A stretch of 64,000 nt of DNA from Collinsella aerofaciens (GCA_905213325.1 CAJMHW010000001.1:71767-135766), one strand, 5' to 3'. Positions 42,256 to 51,292 are shown, counted from the stretch's first letter. Made by a program: numbers and translations. Notes: generated by a model not told the origin, from the letters alone.

Positions 42256-44136
42256 ATGTGCGGTTTTGTCGGTTTTGTCGGTGGGACGGATAACCAATCC
42301 GAGGTGCTCACCAAGATGATGGATCGCATCGTCCATCGCGGTCCCGACATGGGCGGTCAGTTTATCGACGGCCGCGTTGCCCTCGGCTTCCGCCGCCTGT
42401 CGATCCTCGACCTGACCGAGGCTGGCGCCCAACCCATGGCCAACGAGGACGGTAGCGTCGTCATTGTCTTCAACGGCGAGATCTACAACTTCCAAGAACT
42501 CCGTTCTGAGCTCGAGGCCAAGGGCTACAAGTTCCACTGCGGCGCCGACACCGAGAGCCTCCTGCACGGCTACGAGGAGTGGGGCGAGGCCGTTCTCGAT
42601 CGCCTGCGCGGTATGTACGCCTTCGTCATCTGGGACAAAAAGAAGAACAAGCTTTTTGGCGCCCGCGACATCTTTGGCATCAAGCCGCTCTACTACTATC
42701 CCATGGCCGATGCGGGCGACGGCGCTCCGGGCGTGCTCTTTGGTTCCGAGATCAAGAGCTTCCTGGACTACCCGCACTTCCACAAGGCGGTCAACAAAAA
42801 GGCTCTGCGTCCGTACATGACGCTGCAGTATTCGGCAACCGAGGAGACCTTCTTCGAGGGTGTCTACAAGCTGCCGCCGGCGCACTACTTTACCGTCGAT
42901 ATCCCGACCGGCAAGATGAACATCGAGCGCTACTGGGATTGCGATTACTCTGCCGTCGAGAAGCCGTTCGAAGAGTATGTCGATGAGCTGGACGAGGTCG
43001 TGCACGAGAGTGTCGAGGCCCATCGCATCGCCGACGTCAAGGTCGCGTCGTTCCTCTCCGGCGGCGTCGACTCCAGCTATATTGCCGCTTGCCTCATGCC
43101 CGACAAGACCTTCTCGGTGGGCTTTGACTACAAGAACTTCAACGAGACCAACTACGCCAAGGAGCTTTCCGATAAGCTCGGCGTCGAGAACGTCCGCAAG
43201 ATGATTACCGCCGACGAGTTCTTCGGTGCGCTCGAGGACATCCAGTATCACATGGACGAGCCGCAGTCCAACCTGTCTTCTGTGCCGCTGTGGTTCTTGG
43301 CCGAGATGGCTCGCAAGGACGTCACCGTCGTGCTTTCGGGCGAAGGCGCCGACGAACTCTTTGGCGGCTACGCCTACTACGAGGATACGGTCCCGGTGCG
43401 CAAGTACAAAAAGATGGTGCCGCTGCCCATCCGTCGCGCGCTCGGTAACCTGGCGCTGCATATGCCGTACTTCAAGGGACATAACTTCCTGGTCAAGGGT
43501 GCCGAGATCCCCGAGAAGTCGTTCCTGGGACAGGCTCTGGTATGGCCGGAGCGCGAGGTCGACGGCGTGCTCAAGCCCGAGTACAACACCGGCGACGGCG
43601 CCTTCGAGCTCGCTGCACCCATCTACGCACGCGTGAAGGGTCAGCCCGAACTGGTCAAGAAGCAGTACCTGGACATGAACATGTGGCTCCCGGGCGACAT
43701 TCTGCTCAAGGCTGACAAGATGTGCATGGCGCACTCGCTGGAGCTGCGCGTGCCCTTCCTGGACCGCAAAGTCATGGAGTTCGCCGAGCACATTCCCGAT
43801 CGCTACCGCATCAACGAGAACGGCAACAAGCAGGTACTCCGCCACGCTGCCAACAAGTCGCTGCCCGATGAGTGGGCCACCCGTCCCAAGGTGGGCTTCC
43901 CGGTGCCGATTGTCTACTGGCTGCGCGAGCAAAAGTGGTACGACTATGTCAAGGAGTACTTCACCGCGCCGTGGGCAAGCGAGTTCTTCAATACCGACGA
44001 GCTCATGCACCTGCTCGATCTGCACTTTGCGGGCAAGGGCGATTTCCAGCGCAAGATCTATACGCCGCTCGTGTTCCTAGTGTGGTACAAGCGCTTCTTT
44101 ATCGACGAGGACCAGCCCGCTGTTCAGGCTGCCTAG
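42256..44136 (+). CDS. asnB: Asparagine synthetase (glutamine-hydrolysing)
   Basis: A 626-aa class-II amidotransferase. The catalytic Cys follows the initiator Met (MCGFVGFVGG). The glutaminase domain carries IVHRGPD, RRLSILDL, FNGEIYNF and ARDIFGIKPLYY; the synthetase half has the PP-loop SFLSGGVDSSYIAA and LSGEGADELFGGY. It makes asparagine from aspartate, ATP and glutamine. The length and the HSLELRVPFLD block match the common bacterial AsnB. GGGGATA stands before the ATG. It has its own terminator and is probably monocistronic. A related role in amidating peptidoglycan or another acceptor is possible for such paralogues. Confidence 0.94.
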   Translation: MCGFVGFVGGTDNQSEVLTKMMDRIVHRGPDMGGQFIDGRVALGFRRLSILDLTEAGAQPMANEDGSVVIVFNGEIYNFQELRSELEAKGYKFHCGADTESLLHGYEEWGEAVLDRLRGMYAFVIWDKKKNKLFGARDIFGIKPLYYYPMADAGDGAPGVLFGSEIKSFLDYPHFHKAVNKKALRPYMTLQYSATEETFFEGVYKLPPAHYFTVDIPTGKMNIERYWDCDYSAVEKPFEEYVDELDEVVHESVEAHRIADVKVASFLSGGVDSSYIAACLMPDKTFSVGFDYKNFNETNYAKELSDKLGVENVRKMITADEFFGALEDIQYHMDEPQSNLSSVPLWFLAEMARKDVTVVLSGEGADELFGGYAYYEDTVPVRKYKKMVPLPIRRALGNLALHMPYFKGHNFLVKGAEIPEKSFLGQALVWPEREVDGVLKPEYNTGDGAFELAAPIYARVKGQPELVKKQYLDMNMWLPGDILLKADKMCMAHSLELRVPFLDRKVMEFAEHIPDRYRINENGNKQVLRHAANKSLPDEWATRPKVGFPVPIVYWLREQKWYDYVKEYFTAPWASEFFNTDELMHLLDLHFAGKGDFQRKIYTPLVFLVWYKRFFIDEDQPAVQAA

Positions 44137-44161
44137 CCTCGGCTTACGAACGCCTGCGCGT

Positions 44162-44187
44162 AACGGCTCCTCCGGGAGCCGTTTTTG
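44162..44187 (+). terminator. asnB terminator
   Basis: AACGGCTCC / GGAGCCGTT (44162-44170 with 44175-44183), then TTTT. Confidence 0.85.
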
Positions 44188-44247
44188 CGTGGGTGCGTTT
44201 CAGTTACTATAAAACCGTCCCTGCCAAATGGCTGAGAAAGGTGAAAG

Positions 44248-45810
44248 ATGCACCATTCGGATTCCGCGACCGTGACCACGGTCGATACGCTTGCCAAGCT
44301 TCTCGATGTGTGCGGCGAGCTGCGCGCATCAGAGCAGGTTGACGAGCGCGCCGTGACCGGCTGCTCGTTTGATTCGCGCGCGGTCTCGGCAGGTGACGTA
44401 TTCTTTTGCAAAGGTGCTGCCTTTAAGCCCGCGTTTTTGAGCATGGCGCTCGATGCGGGCGCCGTCGCATTTGTGTGCGAGGAGTCGCTGGTCGAGTCTC
44501 TGGAGCCGCTGGCGCAGGAGAGCGGTGCTGCGATGCTGGTTGTTGATAGTGTTCGCACGGCCATGGCCCTGTTGCCGCCGGAGGTCTACGACCGTCCCGA
44601 CCACGACGTCAAGATCGTGGGCATCACCGGCACCAAGGGAAAGACCACGGCCGCTTTTATGCTCCAGTCGATTATCAAAGCGGCGGGCGAGTCCTGCGGC
44701 ATGATCGGCTCGGTGAGTACCGACGATGGCATCGAGTGCTACGAGAGCACCAATACTACGCCCGAGGCCCCCGAGATCTGGCGCCATATCGCCAACTGCC
44801 GCACGTCCGGTCGCCAGTCCATGGTCATGGAGGTCTCGAGCCAGGCGCTCAAGTACCAACGCGTCGAGAATCTGCCGTTTGACGTGGCGTGCTTCCTCAA
44901 CATCGGCCGCGACCACATCTCGCCGATTGAACACCCCACGTTTGAGGATTATTTTGAGAGCAAGCTTAGGATCTTTGACCAGGCAAAGACCGCCGTGGTG
45001 AATCTGGGCACCGATGAGGTTGACCGTGTGCTAGAGGCAGCGTCGACGGCCGAGCGCTTGGTGACCGTTGGCGTCGAGCATCCCGAGGCAAGCCTGTGGG
45101 CGAGCGATGTCCGCATGCTCGGCTTTAACATCGAGTTCAACTTGCACGGCATGAGCGCCGACGAGCCCGAGGCGGGGGAGAAGGTCCTGCTGGGTATCGC
45201 GGGCGACTTTAACGTGGAAAACGCGCTGGTCGCTATCGCCGCTGCGCGCGAGATCGGCATCGGTATCGAGGCTATCAAGAAGGGCCTCTCCAAACTGCGT
45301 GTGCCGGGCCGCATGGAGGTCGTGGAGTCGAAGGACGGCCGCGTGATCTGCGTCGTTGACTATGCGCACAACCAGCTTTCGTTCCGTTCGCTTTTCTCGT
45401 CGGTCAAGCGCGCGTTTCCCGCTAGCCCCGTCATTGCGCTGTTTGGCGCCGCCGGCGGCAAGGCGCAGGAGCGCCGCGAGCAATTGCCACGCGAGGCCGC
45501 ACCGTATTCCGACCTGATGATCTTTACGAACGAGGATCCAGCTCACGAGGACCCGATGAAGGTCTGTCGCGAGCTTGCCGAGCATGTTCCCGACGATACG
45601 CCGAACAAGATCATCCTCGACCGCGAAGCCGCTGTGCATGCGGCGTTCAAGGCGGCGCGCGAGGAGTACGTCAACCCCGATGCTCCCACCATTGTCTTGC
45701 TGCTGGCAAAGGGTGACGAGGAGCTCATGCACGTGGGCGACGAGTTCGTGCCCATCGAGAGCGACCTTTCGCTGGCCAATCGCCTGATCGATGTTACCCA
45801 GTTTGACTAA
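44248..45810 (+). CDS. murE: UDP-N-acetylmuramyl-tripeptide synthetase (MurE), non-DAP-type motif
   Basis: A 520-aa Mur ligase that adds the third, diamino acid to UDP-MurNAc-L-Ala-D-Glu. It has the ATP loop GITGTKGKTTAAFM, TNTTPEAPEIW, MEVSSQALKYQR, FLNIGRDHISPIEHP with the carbamylated Lys in YFESKLRIFD, and VVDYAHNQLSF. The specificity motif, DNPR in meso-DAP enzymes, is NEDPAHEDP here, so the DAP-binding Arg is replaced by Ala, as in Lys-type enzymes. L-Lys or L-Orn is therefore the likelier substrate. GAAAGG precedes the ATG. It leads a run with a HAD hydrolase and murI. Confidence 0.9.
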   Translation: MHHSDSATVTTVDTLAKLLDVCGELRASEQVDERAVTGCSFDSRAVSAGDVFFCKGAAFKPAFLSMALDAGAVAFVCEESLVESLEPLAQESGAAMLVVDSVRTAMALLPPEVYDRPDHDVKIVGITGTKGKTTAAFMLQSIIKAAGESCGMIGSVSTDDGIECYESTNTTPEAPEIWRHIANCRTSGRQSMVMEVSSQALKYQRVENLPFDVACFLNIGRDHISPIEHPTFEDYFESKLRIFDQAKTAVVNLGTDEVDRVLEAASTAERLVTVGVEHPEASLWASDVRMLGFNIEFNLHGMSADEPEAGEKVLLGIAGDFNVENALVAIAAAREIGIGIEAIKKGLSKLRVPGRMEVVESKDGRVICVVDYAHNQLSFRSLFSSVKRAFPASPVIALFGAAGGKAQERREQLPREAAPYSDLMIFTNEDPAHEDPMKVCRELAEHVPDDTPNKIILDREAAVHAAFKAAREEYVNPDAPTIVLLLAKGDEELMHVGDEFVPIESDLSLANRLIDVTQFD

Positions 45811-45819
45811 TGAACCATG

Positions 45820-45852
45820 ATGGCGGCGGCGCCCTGAGTGCGCTGTCGCCAT
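45820..45852 (+). terminator. Hairpin downstream of murE
   Basis: ATGGCGGCGGCGC / GCGCTGTCGCCAT (45820-45832 with 45840-45852, two G-U pairs). No T-tract, so it may stabilise the 3' end rather than terminate. Confidence 0.45.
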
Positions 45853-45917
45853 AAGCGTGTTCCCTCAATCAAAACATGCCGTCCAAGTCCAAACCCTTCT
45901 ACGTAAACGGAGTAACC

Positions 45918-46829
45918 ATGTCCCACAATACCCTGCCGACCGTTGCCGAGCTTTCGGGCGAGATGCGCGAGCGCTTGGCCAAGGTCAAATACGTCTTTAC
46001 CGACCTGGACGCCACGATGCTTGCACCCGGCTCGTGCGTGCTGCGCGACAACGACGGCAACCCCTCGACCAAACTCGTCGAGGCCGTCGTGGCGCTCGCT
46101 CGCGCTGGTATTCAGGTGGTTCCCACCTCGGGCCGCAACCGTACCATGATCCACGAGGACGCGCGCGTGCTCGGCCTCAACTCCTACATTGGCGAGATGG
46201 GCGGTCTGGTTATGTACGACCTCAAAGCCAACGATTGGGAGTATCTGACCGGCGACATGCCCTACGACTCCTCTTGCGGCCTCACGCCGCACCAGGTGAT
46301 CGAGCAGACCGGCGTGTGCGAGAAGATCCTCGCCCGCTGGCCGCACAAGATCGAGTATCACAACGACATGTCGACCGGCTACAAATACCGTGAGGTCACC
46401 GTCGGCATGCGCGGCGATGTGCCCGACGATGAGGTTCAGGCCATCCTGGACGAGGCCGGCTGCGGTCTGATCTGGGCTTGCAACGGCCATCTGACTCACC
46501 TGTCCAAGCCGACGACGCTCGAGCTCGATCGCGTCGAGGACGGTCGCGCATTCAACATCAACCCCGCGGGTCTCAACAAGGGCGTTGCCATCGCGCGCTT
46601 CTGCGAGCACCTGGGGATCGAGCGCGAGGAGACGCTCGCGCTCGGCGATTCCGAGTCCGACTTCTACATGGCCGATCACGTGGGCACGTTCTGCCTGGTC
46701 GAGAATGGCCTGACGAGCGCCGGCGCGCCCGAGTTCCTGGCTGCTTGCGAGAACGCTTTCGTTACGCGCGGCAAAATTGTCGATGGTTGGGCGGCGACGG
46801 CAGAGCTGCTGGTCGCGGCGCGTTCGTAG
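45918..46829 (+). CDS. HAD-superfamily hydrolase (Cof-like)
   Basis: A 303-aa HAD phosphatase. Motif I is FTDLDATML (Asp nucleophile, DxDxT, with Ala where Gly is usual), motif II is in VPTSGRNR, the Lys of motif III is in AGLNKGVAIA, and motif IV is LGDSESDFYMAD. The cap insert (about residues 95-190) is of the C2 type. Substrate unknown. The start ATG at 45918 has ACGGAG upstream. Lying between murE and murI, a link with cell-wall precursor metabolism is possible but not shown. Confidence 0.85.
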   Translation: MSHNTLPTVAELSGEMRERLAKVKYVFTDLDATMLAPGSCVLRDNDGNPSTKLVEAVVALARAGIQVVPTSGRNRTMIHEDARVLGLNSYIGEMGGLVMYDLKANDWEYLTGDMPYDSSCGLTPHQVIEQTGVCEKILARWPHKIEYHNDMSTGYKYREVTVGMRGDVPDDEVQAILDEAGCGLIWACNGHLTHLSKPTTLELDRVEDGRAFNINPAGLNKGVAIARFCEHLGIEREETLALGDSESDFYMADHVGTFCLVENGLTSAGAPEFLAACENAFVTRGKIVDGWAATAELLVAARS

Positions 46830-46880
46830 CGCGGCGTCGCCGCACTTGGACATGTCTTTTCGAGAGAGACTGGTGAGGTA

Positions 46881-47765
46881 ATGTCCGATATCGAGAATTC
46901 GGCAGGTGACACGCGCCCGATTGGCGTGTTCGATTCTGGGTTGGGCGGTCTGACGGTTGCGCGCGCGATTGCGACGGCGTTGCCGCACGAGTCCGTCTAC
47001 TACTTTGGCGACACCAAGCGCTGCCCCTACGGCACCCGTACCGAGGATGAGGTGCGCTCGTTTGCGTTGCAGGCGGGTCGTTGGCTTTCGAAGCACGACG
47101 TCAAGATTATGGTCATCGCCTGCAACACGGCGACCGCTGCGGCCTTGCGTCTGGCCCAGCAGGTGCTCGACGTTCCCGTGATCGGTGTGATCGCGCCGGG
47201 TGCCCGTGCGGCAATCAACAGCACGCGTACGCGTCGCGTGGGCGTGCTCGCCACCAACCTCACTATTCGCTCGGGCGCCTACACGCGCGCCATTCAGGAC
47301 CTGGATGCCGGCGTCGATGTATACGGCTGTCCTGCCTCGAGCTTTGTCGAGGTTGTCGAACACGAGCTCGCCTCGGGTGCACATCTGCAGGAACAGTGGC
47401 TTGAGAACGAGGACATCTTCGATACGCCTGCCGTGCGTGCGCTGGTGGGTGCCACGGTTGAGCCGCTGCGCGACCACGGTATCGATACCGTGGTGCTCGG
47501 CTGTACGCATTTCCCGCTGTTGGTGGGACCTATCCGCCATGCGCTGGGGCCTGGGGTGCGCGTCGTGAGTTCCGCCGAGGAGACCACGCGCGAGCTGACC
47601 GATATCCTCACGCGCCGCGAGCAGCTGGCGGGCGACGCCGCCGAGCCGCAGCATCGTTTTGCCACGACGGCCGATAACATTGCCGAGTTTGCGGTGGCGG
47701 GCAGCTTTATCTTTGGTCAGCCGCTCAAGAGCATCGAACATATCGATATCGATGAGCTGAAATAG
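46881..47765 (+). CDS. murI: Glutamate racemase
   Basis: A 294-aa cofactor-independent racemase that supplies D-glutamate for peptidoglycan. The two catalytic Cys lie in IACNTATAAAL and VLGCTHFPLLV; the acid/base Asp is in VFDSGLGGLT, and FGDTKRCPYGTR is the substrate loop. Length is slightly above the usual 265-270 aa because of N- and C-terminal extensions. GAGAGACTGGTGAGG precedes the ATG. It follows the HAD gene by 51 bp and precedes rph by 54 bp, so all may share one transcript with murE. Confidence 0.95.
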   Translation: MSDIENSAGDTRPIGVFDSGLGGLTVARAIATALPHESVYYFGDTKRCPYGTRTEDEVRSFALQAGRWLSKHDVKIMVIACNTATAAALRLAQQVLDVPVIGVIAPGARAAINSTRTRRVGVLATNLTIRSGAYTRAIQDLDAGVDVYGCPASSFVEVVEHELASGAHLQEQWLENEDIFDTPAVRALVGATVEPLRDHGIDTVVLGCTHFPLLVGPIRHALGPGVRVVSSAEETTRELTDILTRREQLAGDAAEPQHRFATTADNIAEFAVAGSFIFGQPLKSIEHIDIDELK

Positions 47766-47819
47766 ATGTAAGGCAGCCGCCAAAGCCTTCGCCACATCTT
47801 TTGCCGAAAGGAAATTTCT

Positions 47820-48545
47820 ATGGAGTACATGCAGGTCAACCGCGCCAACGATCGCGCCGCCAACGAGTTGCGCCCCGTTAAGCTCACCCGTGGCGTCATG
47901 AAGCACGCCCACGGCTCGTGTTTGGCCGAGTTCGGTGACACGCGCGTGCTGTGCGCCGCCACTATCGAGGAGGGCGTGCCGGGCTGGCGAAAGGGAGCTA
48001 AGGCCGGCTGGGTGACCGCGGAATACGCCATGCTGCCGGCGTCGACCGGCAAGCGCTGCAAGCGCGAGCACGCCAACCGCAAGGGTCGCTCCATGGAGAT
48101 CGAGCGCCTCATTGGCCGCAGCCTGCGTACCGTTGTCAACATGAAGGCGCTCGGCGAGTACACCGTCACCGTCGACTGCGATGTGATTCAGGCCGATGGC
48201 GGCACGCGTACAGCGAGCATCACCGGCGCCTGGGTGGCGCTGCACGACGCCCTCGCCATGTGGGTCGAGGCGGGCAAGATCGAGCGCATCCCGCTTATCG
48301 GCCAGGTGGCTGCCATCTCCATGGGCGTTGTCGACGGCAATACGCTGCTTGACCTCGATTATTCCGAGGACAGTCACGCCGAGGTCGACATGAACCTCGT
48401 CGCCACCGACACCGGCGAGATGATCGAGCTCCAGGGCACCGGCGAGCAGGCGCCCTTTGACCGCAAGCGCCTCAACGCCCTGCTCGACCTGGGCGACAAG
48501 GGTATCGCCGAGCTCATCGAGCTTCAGCGCCAAGCCATCGCCTAA
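47820..48545 (+). CDS. rph: Ribonuclease PH
   Basis: A 241-aa phosphorolytic 3'-5' exoribonuclease that trims tRNA 3' ends. It shows NELRPVKLTRGVMKHAHGSCL, the active site KRCKREHANRKGRSMEIERLIGRSLR (Arg-rich, residues about 75-100), DCDVIQADGGTRTASITGAWVAL and DLDYSEDSHAEVDMN. Length and order match RNase PH exactly. GAAAGGAAA precedes the ATG. It is followed by the usual partner rdgB. A GGGACAG palindrome overlaps its stop. Confidence 0.96.
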   Translation: MEYMQVNRANDRAANELRPVKLTRGVMKHAHGSCLAEFGDTRVLCAATIEEGVPGWRKGAKAGWVTAEYAMLPASTGKRCKREHANRKGRSMEIERLIGRSLRTVVNMKALGEYTVTVDCDVIQADGGTRTASITGAWVALHDALAMWVEAGKIERIPLIGQVAAISMGVVDGNTLLDLDYSEDSHAEVDMNLVATDTGEMIELQGTGEQAPFDRKRLNALLDLGDKGIAELIELQRQAIA

Positions 48546-48587
48546 CCTGCCAAAAGGGACAGGTTTATTTTGGTAGGTTTTATCTGC
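48544..48587 (+). repeat. Stop-overlapping palindrome, GGGACAGG family with TTTTATCTG flank
   Basis: AACCTGCCAAAA (48544-48555) pairs with TTTTGGTAGGTT (48568-48579), one G-U. Loop GGGACAGGTTTA, followed by TTATCTGCTG. It begins inside the rph TAA. The copies at 18159 (minus) and 23021 share both stem sequence and flank. Confidence 0.87.
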
Positions 48588-48685
48588 TGAAATGCTGCGT
48601 TGAAAGGTCCGATCGCCTGAGAGGGGAGGGGTCAAGTGCCCAAACGCCCCTCACGCGGCTTGCTATAGAGACAAGGAGGCCAGTT

Positions 48686-49327
48686 ATGGCACTTGAGAAG
48701 ATTGACATCGACACCCTCGACCCGGCGGCGACCATCGTCGTGGCAACGGGCAACGCCCATAAGCTCACCGAGATCGAGGCCATTTTGGGCAAGGTCATGC
48801 CCGAGGTGCGCTTTGTGGCGCTCGGCCAGCTGGGTGATTTTGAGGATCCCGAGGAAAACGGCACGACGTTTTTGGAGAACGCCATCATCAAGGCCCAAGC
48901 CGCGGTTGAGGAGACGGGCCTTATGGCCATTGCCGACGATTCGGGCTTGGTCGTTGATGCCCTGGACGGCGAGCCGGGCGTGTATAGCGCGCGCTATGCG
49001 GGCGTGCATGGCGACGATGCCGCCAACAACGCCAAGCTGCTCGTTAACTTGGAAGGCGTGGCAGACGAGGATCGCACCGCGCGTTTTATGAGTGTCGTCG
49101 CGCTCATCGACACGGATGGTCTGGTCACCTATGGTGAGGGCGCCTGCGAGGGCGTTATCGCGCACGAGGGCCGCGGCGATCACGGCTTTGGCTACGACCC
49201 GCTGTTCCTGCCGGTCGACACGCCGGGCAAGACCATGGCCGAGCTGACGGCGGACGAGAAGAACGCCATCAGCCATCGATTCCATGCGCTCGAGCACCTA
49301 TCCGCCAAACTGACGGGCGAGGAGTAG
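48686..49327 (+). CDS. rdgB: XTP/dITP diphosphatase (RdgB/HAM1)
   Basis: A 213-aa nucleotide-pool sanitiser that removes ITP, dITP and XTP. The N-terminal motif is VVATGNAHKLTEIEAIL; TTFLENAIIKAQ, DDSGLVVDALDGEPGVYSARYAG (split by residue groups) and FGYDPLFLP form the active site. The C-terminus has LTADEKNAISHRFHAL. A 15-residue extension precedes the core. AAGGAGG stands before the ATG. The order rph-rdgB is widespread. dtd starts 3 bp after it. Confidence 0.95.
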   Translation: MALEKIDIDTLDPAATIVVATGNAHKLTEIEAILGKVMPEVRFVALGQLGDFEDPEENGTTFLENAIIKAQAAVEETGLMAIADDSGLVVDALDGEPGVYSARYAGVHGDDAANNAKLLVNLEGVADEDRTARFMSVVALIDTDGLVTYGEGACEGVIAHEGRGDHGFGYDPLFLPVDTPGKTMAELTADEKNAISHRFHALEHLSAKLTGEE

Positions 49328-49330
49328 GCC

Positions 49331-49777
49331 GTGCGTGCGGTGGTGCAGCGCGTACTCAACGCCGGCGTGACGGTCGACGGCGAGTGCGTGGGCCGCATTG
49401 GACGCGGCTACCTGGTGCTGCTGGGTGTGGGCCATGGCGATACGCGTGCCGAGGCCGATAAGCTGTGGGGCAAGCTCCGCGGGCTGCGCATCAACGAGGA
49501 CGAGAACGGCAAGACCAACTTGGCGCTTGCCGATGTCGACGGTGAGGTGCTCGTGGTGTCGCAGTTCACGCTGTTCGCTGACTGCCGCCACGGTCGCCGC
49601 CCATCGTTTACGGATGCCGGCGCGCCCGATGTTGCCAACGAGCTCTACGAGTACTTCCTGACGCTCGTTCGCCAAGATGTCGAACACGTGGCGCACGGCA
49701 TTTTTGGCGCCGATATGAAAGTCGACTTGGTCAACGACGGCCCATTCACCATCGTCTTGGACACCGATAACCTTTAG
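49331..49777 (+). CDS. dtd: D-aminoacyl-tRNA deacylase
   Basis: A 148-aa dimeric proofreading enzyme that hydrolyses D-amino acids (and glycine from tRNA-Ala) from tRNA. It starts MRAVVQRVLNAGVTVDGE and contains VVSQFTLFADCRHGRRPSF (the SQFTL motif) and the cross-subunit Gly-Pro region DAGAPDVANELYEYF; here the second motif reads NDGPFTIVL. The start is GTG at 49331, with AGGAG inside the end of rdgB. With MurI making D-Glu nearby the role is apt, though the family is universal. Confidence 0.95.
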   Translation: MRAVVQRVLNAGVTVDGECVGRIGRGYLVLLGVGHGDTRAEADKLWGKLRGLRINEDENGKTNLALADVDGEVLVVSQFTLFADCRHGRRPSFTDAGAPDVANELYEYFLTLVRQDVEHVAHGIFGADMKVDLVNDGPFTIVLDTDNL

Positions 49778-49805
49778 GTTACGCGGTTTTACCAAACCGC
49801 GTAAC
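49778..49805 (+). terminator. Post-stop hairpin terminator of dtd
   Basis: Perfect 12-bp stem GTTACGCGGTTT / AAACCGCGTAAC (49778-49789 with 49794-49805), loop TACC, beginning directly after the TAG. A near-copy follows lysS. Confidence 0.75.
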
Positions 49806-49863
49806 AACTGGTCATGCGAGATTGTCGTCTGGTACGTATTCGAGACCGGGCTTTTTTAGCTAC

Positions 49864-49893
49864 TTGCGTATGGCCACAACAGGGTGCTATAGT
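49864..49893 (+). promoter_or_regulatory. veg promoter
   Basis: TTGCGT (49864-49869), 18-bp spacer, TATAGT (49888-49893) with upstream TGC making an extended -10. Confidence 0.6.
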
Positions 49894-49960
49894 ATTAGAG
49901 TTTTGTCTATCTTAGGGGTATTATCCCCTTTTTGAATTGCACCTTCTGGAGGCCCTGTTC

Positions 49961-50257
49961 ATGGAAGAGATGGAAGTCAATCACGTCGACGACATCCACG
50001 AGAAGCTGACCGATATGGTGGGCGATCGCGTCAAGGTTAAGGCCAACATGGGCCGTACCCGCGTCGTCGAGCGCATGGGCACCATCAAGAGCGTCCACCC
50101 GGCCGTCTTCATTGTCGAGGTTGACGAGCGTCGTGGCCGCAAGTCGCGTCAGTCCTACCAGTATATCGATGTGCTCACCGGTCAGGTCGAGCTGTTCGAC
50201 CCCGAGAGCGGCGAGCATATCTTTACCCCGCTCGGCAATCAGCTCGAGGAGCATTAA
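49961..50257 (+). CDS. veg: Veg family protein
   Basis: A 98-aa protein starting MEEMEVNHVDDIHEKLTDMVG. The core VKVKANMGRTRVVERMGTI and HPAVFIVEVDERRGRKSRQSYQYIDVLTGQVEL (in two strands) matches Veg, a small basic beta-rich protein that in Bacillus stimulates biofilm gene expression. The C-terminal 15 residues (ESGEHIFTPLGNQLEEH) extend beyond the usual length. CTGGAGG stands before the ATG at 49961; an in-frame ATG at 49937 is less likely. ispE follows 2 bp after the stop, an arrangement also common in Firmicutes. Confidence 0.93.
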   Translation: MEEMEVNHVDDIHEKLTDMVGDRVKVKANMGRTRVVERMGTIKSVHPAVFIVEVDERRGRKSRQSYQYIDVLTGQVELFDPESGEHIFTPLGNQLEEH

Positions 50258-50259
50258 CG

Positions 50260-51156
50260 GTGACCGATCGGTCCCTGACTCTTTCCGCGCCGGCAAAGAT
50301 TAACCTCTACCTGGGGGTTCATACCGAGCGCGATGACCGCGGCTACCACAGGGTCGATTCCCTGATGGCGGCCGTCGGTCTTTCCGATACCGTGACGGTC
50401 ACGCCGGCGCAGGCGCTGACCGTCCAGACGGTTCCGGCATCAGATTTTCCCATGCAAAAGAATACGGCGTATCGGGTTGCGGTTGCTATGGCCGAGCATT
50501 ATGGTCGCGAGGCAAACATCTGCGTGACGATTGAGAAGCGCATTCCATTGTGCGCCGGCTTGGGCGGCCCCTCGACGGATGCGGCCGCGGTCATTGTCGC
50601 CTTGGCAGAGCTCTGGGGCATTGATCGCACCGACCCAGCGCTCGACGATATTGCGCGGGGCATTGGTGCTGACGTCCCGTTCTTTTTGCACGCGAGTCCT
50701 GCGTTCTACGTAGGTGGGGGAGACGTGCTGGCAACTGAGTACCCCGCGCTGCCCGCGACGCCCGTCGTGCTGGTCAAGCCGCGCGAGGCAAGCGTTTCGA
50801 CAATTGAAGCCTATCGACGTTTTGACGAGGCCCCGGTGCCTGCGGACAAGCCCGGCGCGATAGCTTCTGCCTTGCGTGCTGGTGATGCCGAGACGGCATA
50901 TGCACTCATCCATAACAATCTGGGTGTCATTTCCGCACAGATGGAGTCGCAGATTCAAACGGTCCTCGACTGGCTGCGTAAACAGGACGGAACCGTTGCT
51001 GTAGATGTGTGCGGATCGGGTGCCTGCTCGTTTGCCATTTGCGACACCGCTGCCACGGTCGAAAGGCTTGCCGATGCTGCCCAGCAAAATGGCTGGTGGG
51101 CCTGCGCGACTGAGTTTATTCCCAACACGGTTCAAATCGACGCGCCAAAGAAATAA
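50260..51156 (+). CDS. ispE: 4-diphosphocytidyl-2-C-methyl-D-erythritol kinase
   Basis: A 298-aa GHMP kinase of the MEP isoprenoid pathway. It starts with SAPAKINLYLGV, the conserved IspE entry, then GYHRVDSLM, the ATP loop PLCAGLGGPSTDAAAV (GLGGGSSDA in most homologues, Gly-Ser to Pro-Ser here) and GADVPFFLHA. The Gly-rich C-terminal motif is VCGSGACSFAI. The start is GTG at 50260. It sits directly behind veg and ends 49 bp before tRNA-Pro. dxs at the window start serves the same pathway. Confidence 0.94.
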   Translation: MTDRSLTLSAPAKINLYLGVHTERDDRGYHRVDSLMAAVGLSDTVTVTPAQALTVQTVPASDFPMQKNTAYRVAVAMAEHYGREANICVTIEKRIPLCAGLGGPSTDAAAVIVALAELWGIDRTDPALDDIARGIGADVPFFLHASPAFYVGGGDVLATEYPALPATPVVLVKPREASVSTIEAYRRFDEAPVPADKPGAIASALRAGDAETAYALIHNNLGVISAQMESQIQTVLDWLRKQDGTVAVDVCGSGACSFAICDTAATVERLADAAQQNGWWACATEFIPNTVQIDAPKK

Positions 51157-51205
51157 AAATTTCTCTAGCACGCGGCGAAAATCTTTGTTACTATAGTCGA
51201 GCTAA

Positions 51206-51282
51206 CGGGTTGTGGCTCAGTTTGGTAGAGCACTGCGTTCGGGACGCAGGGGTCGCTGGTTCAAATCCAGTCAACCCGACCA
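51206..51282 (+). tRNA. tRNA-Pro (anticodon CGG)
   Basis: A 77-nt cloverleaf. Acceptor CGGGTTG / CAACCCG with encoded ACCA, D-arm GGCTCAGTTTGGTAGAGC, anticodon arm CTGCG-TTCGGGA-CGCAG, T-arm CTGGTTCAAATCCAG. Confidence 0.97.
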
Positions 51283-51292
51283 GAGCATGAGG

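Noticed and set aside
45807..48635. 942-codon minus-strand frame across HAD, murI and rph
   Set aside because: High third-position GC keeps antisense frames open; the + strand genes have full motifs.
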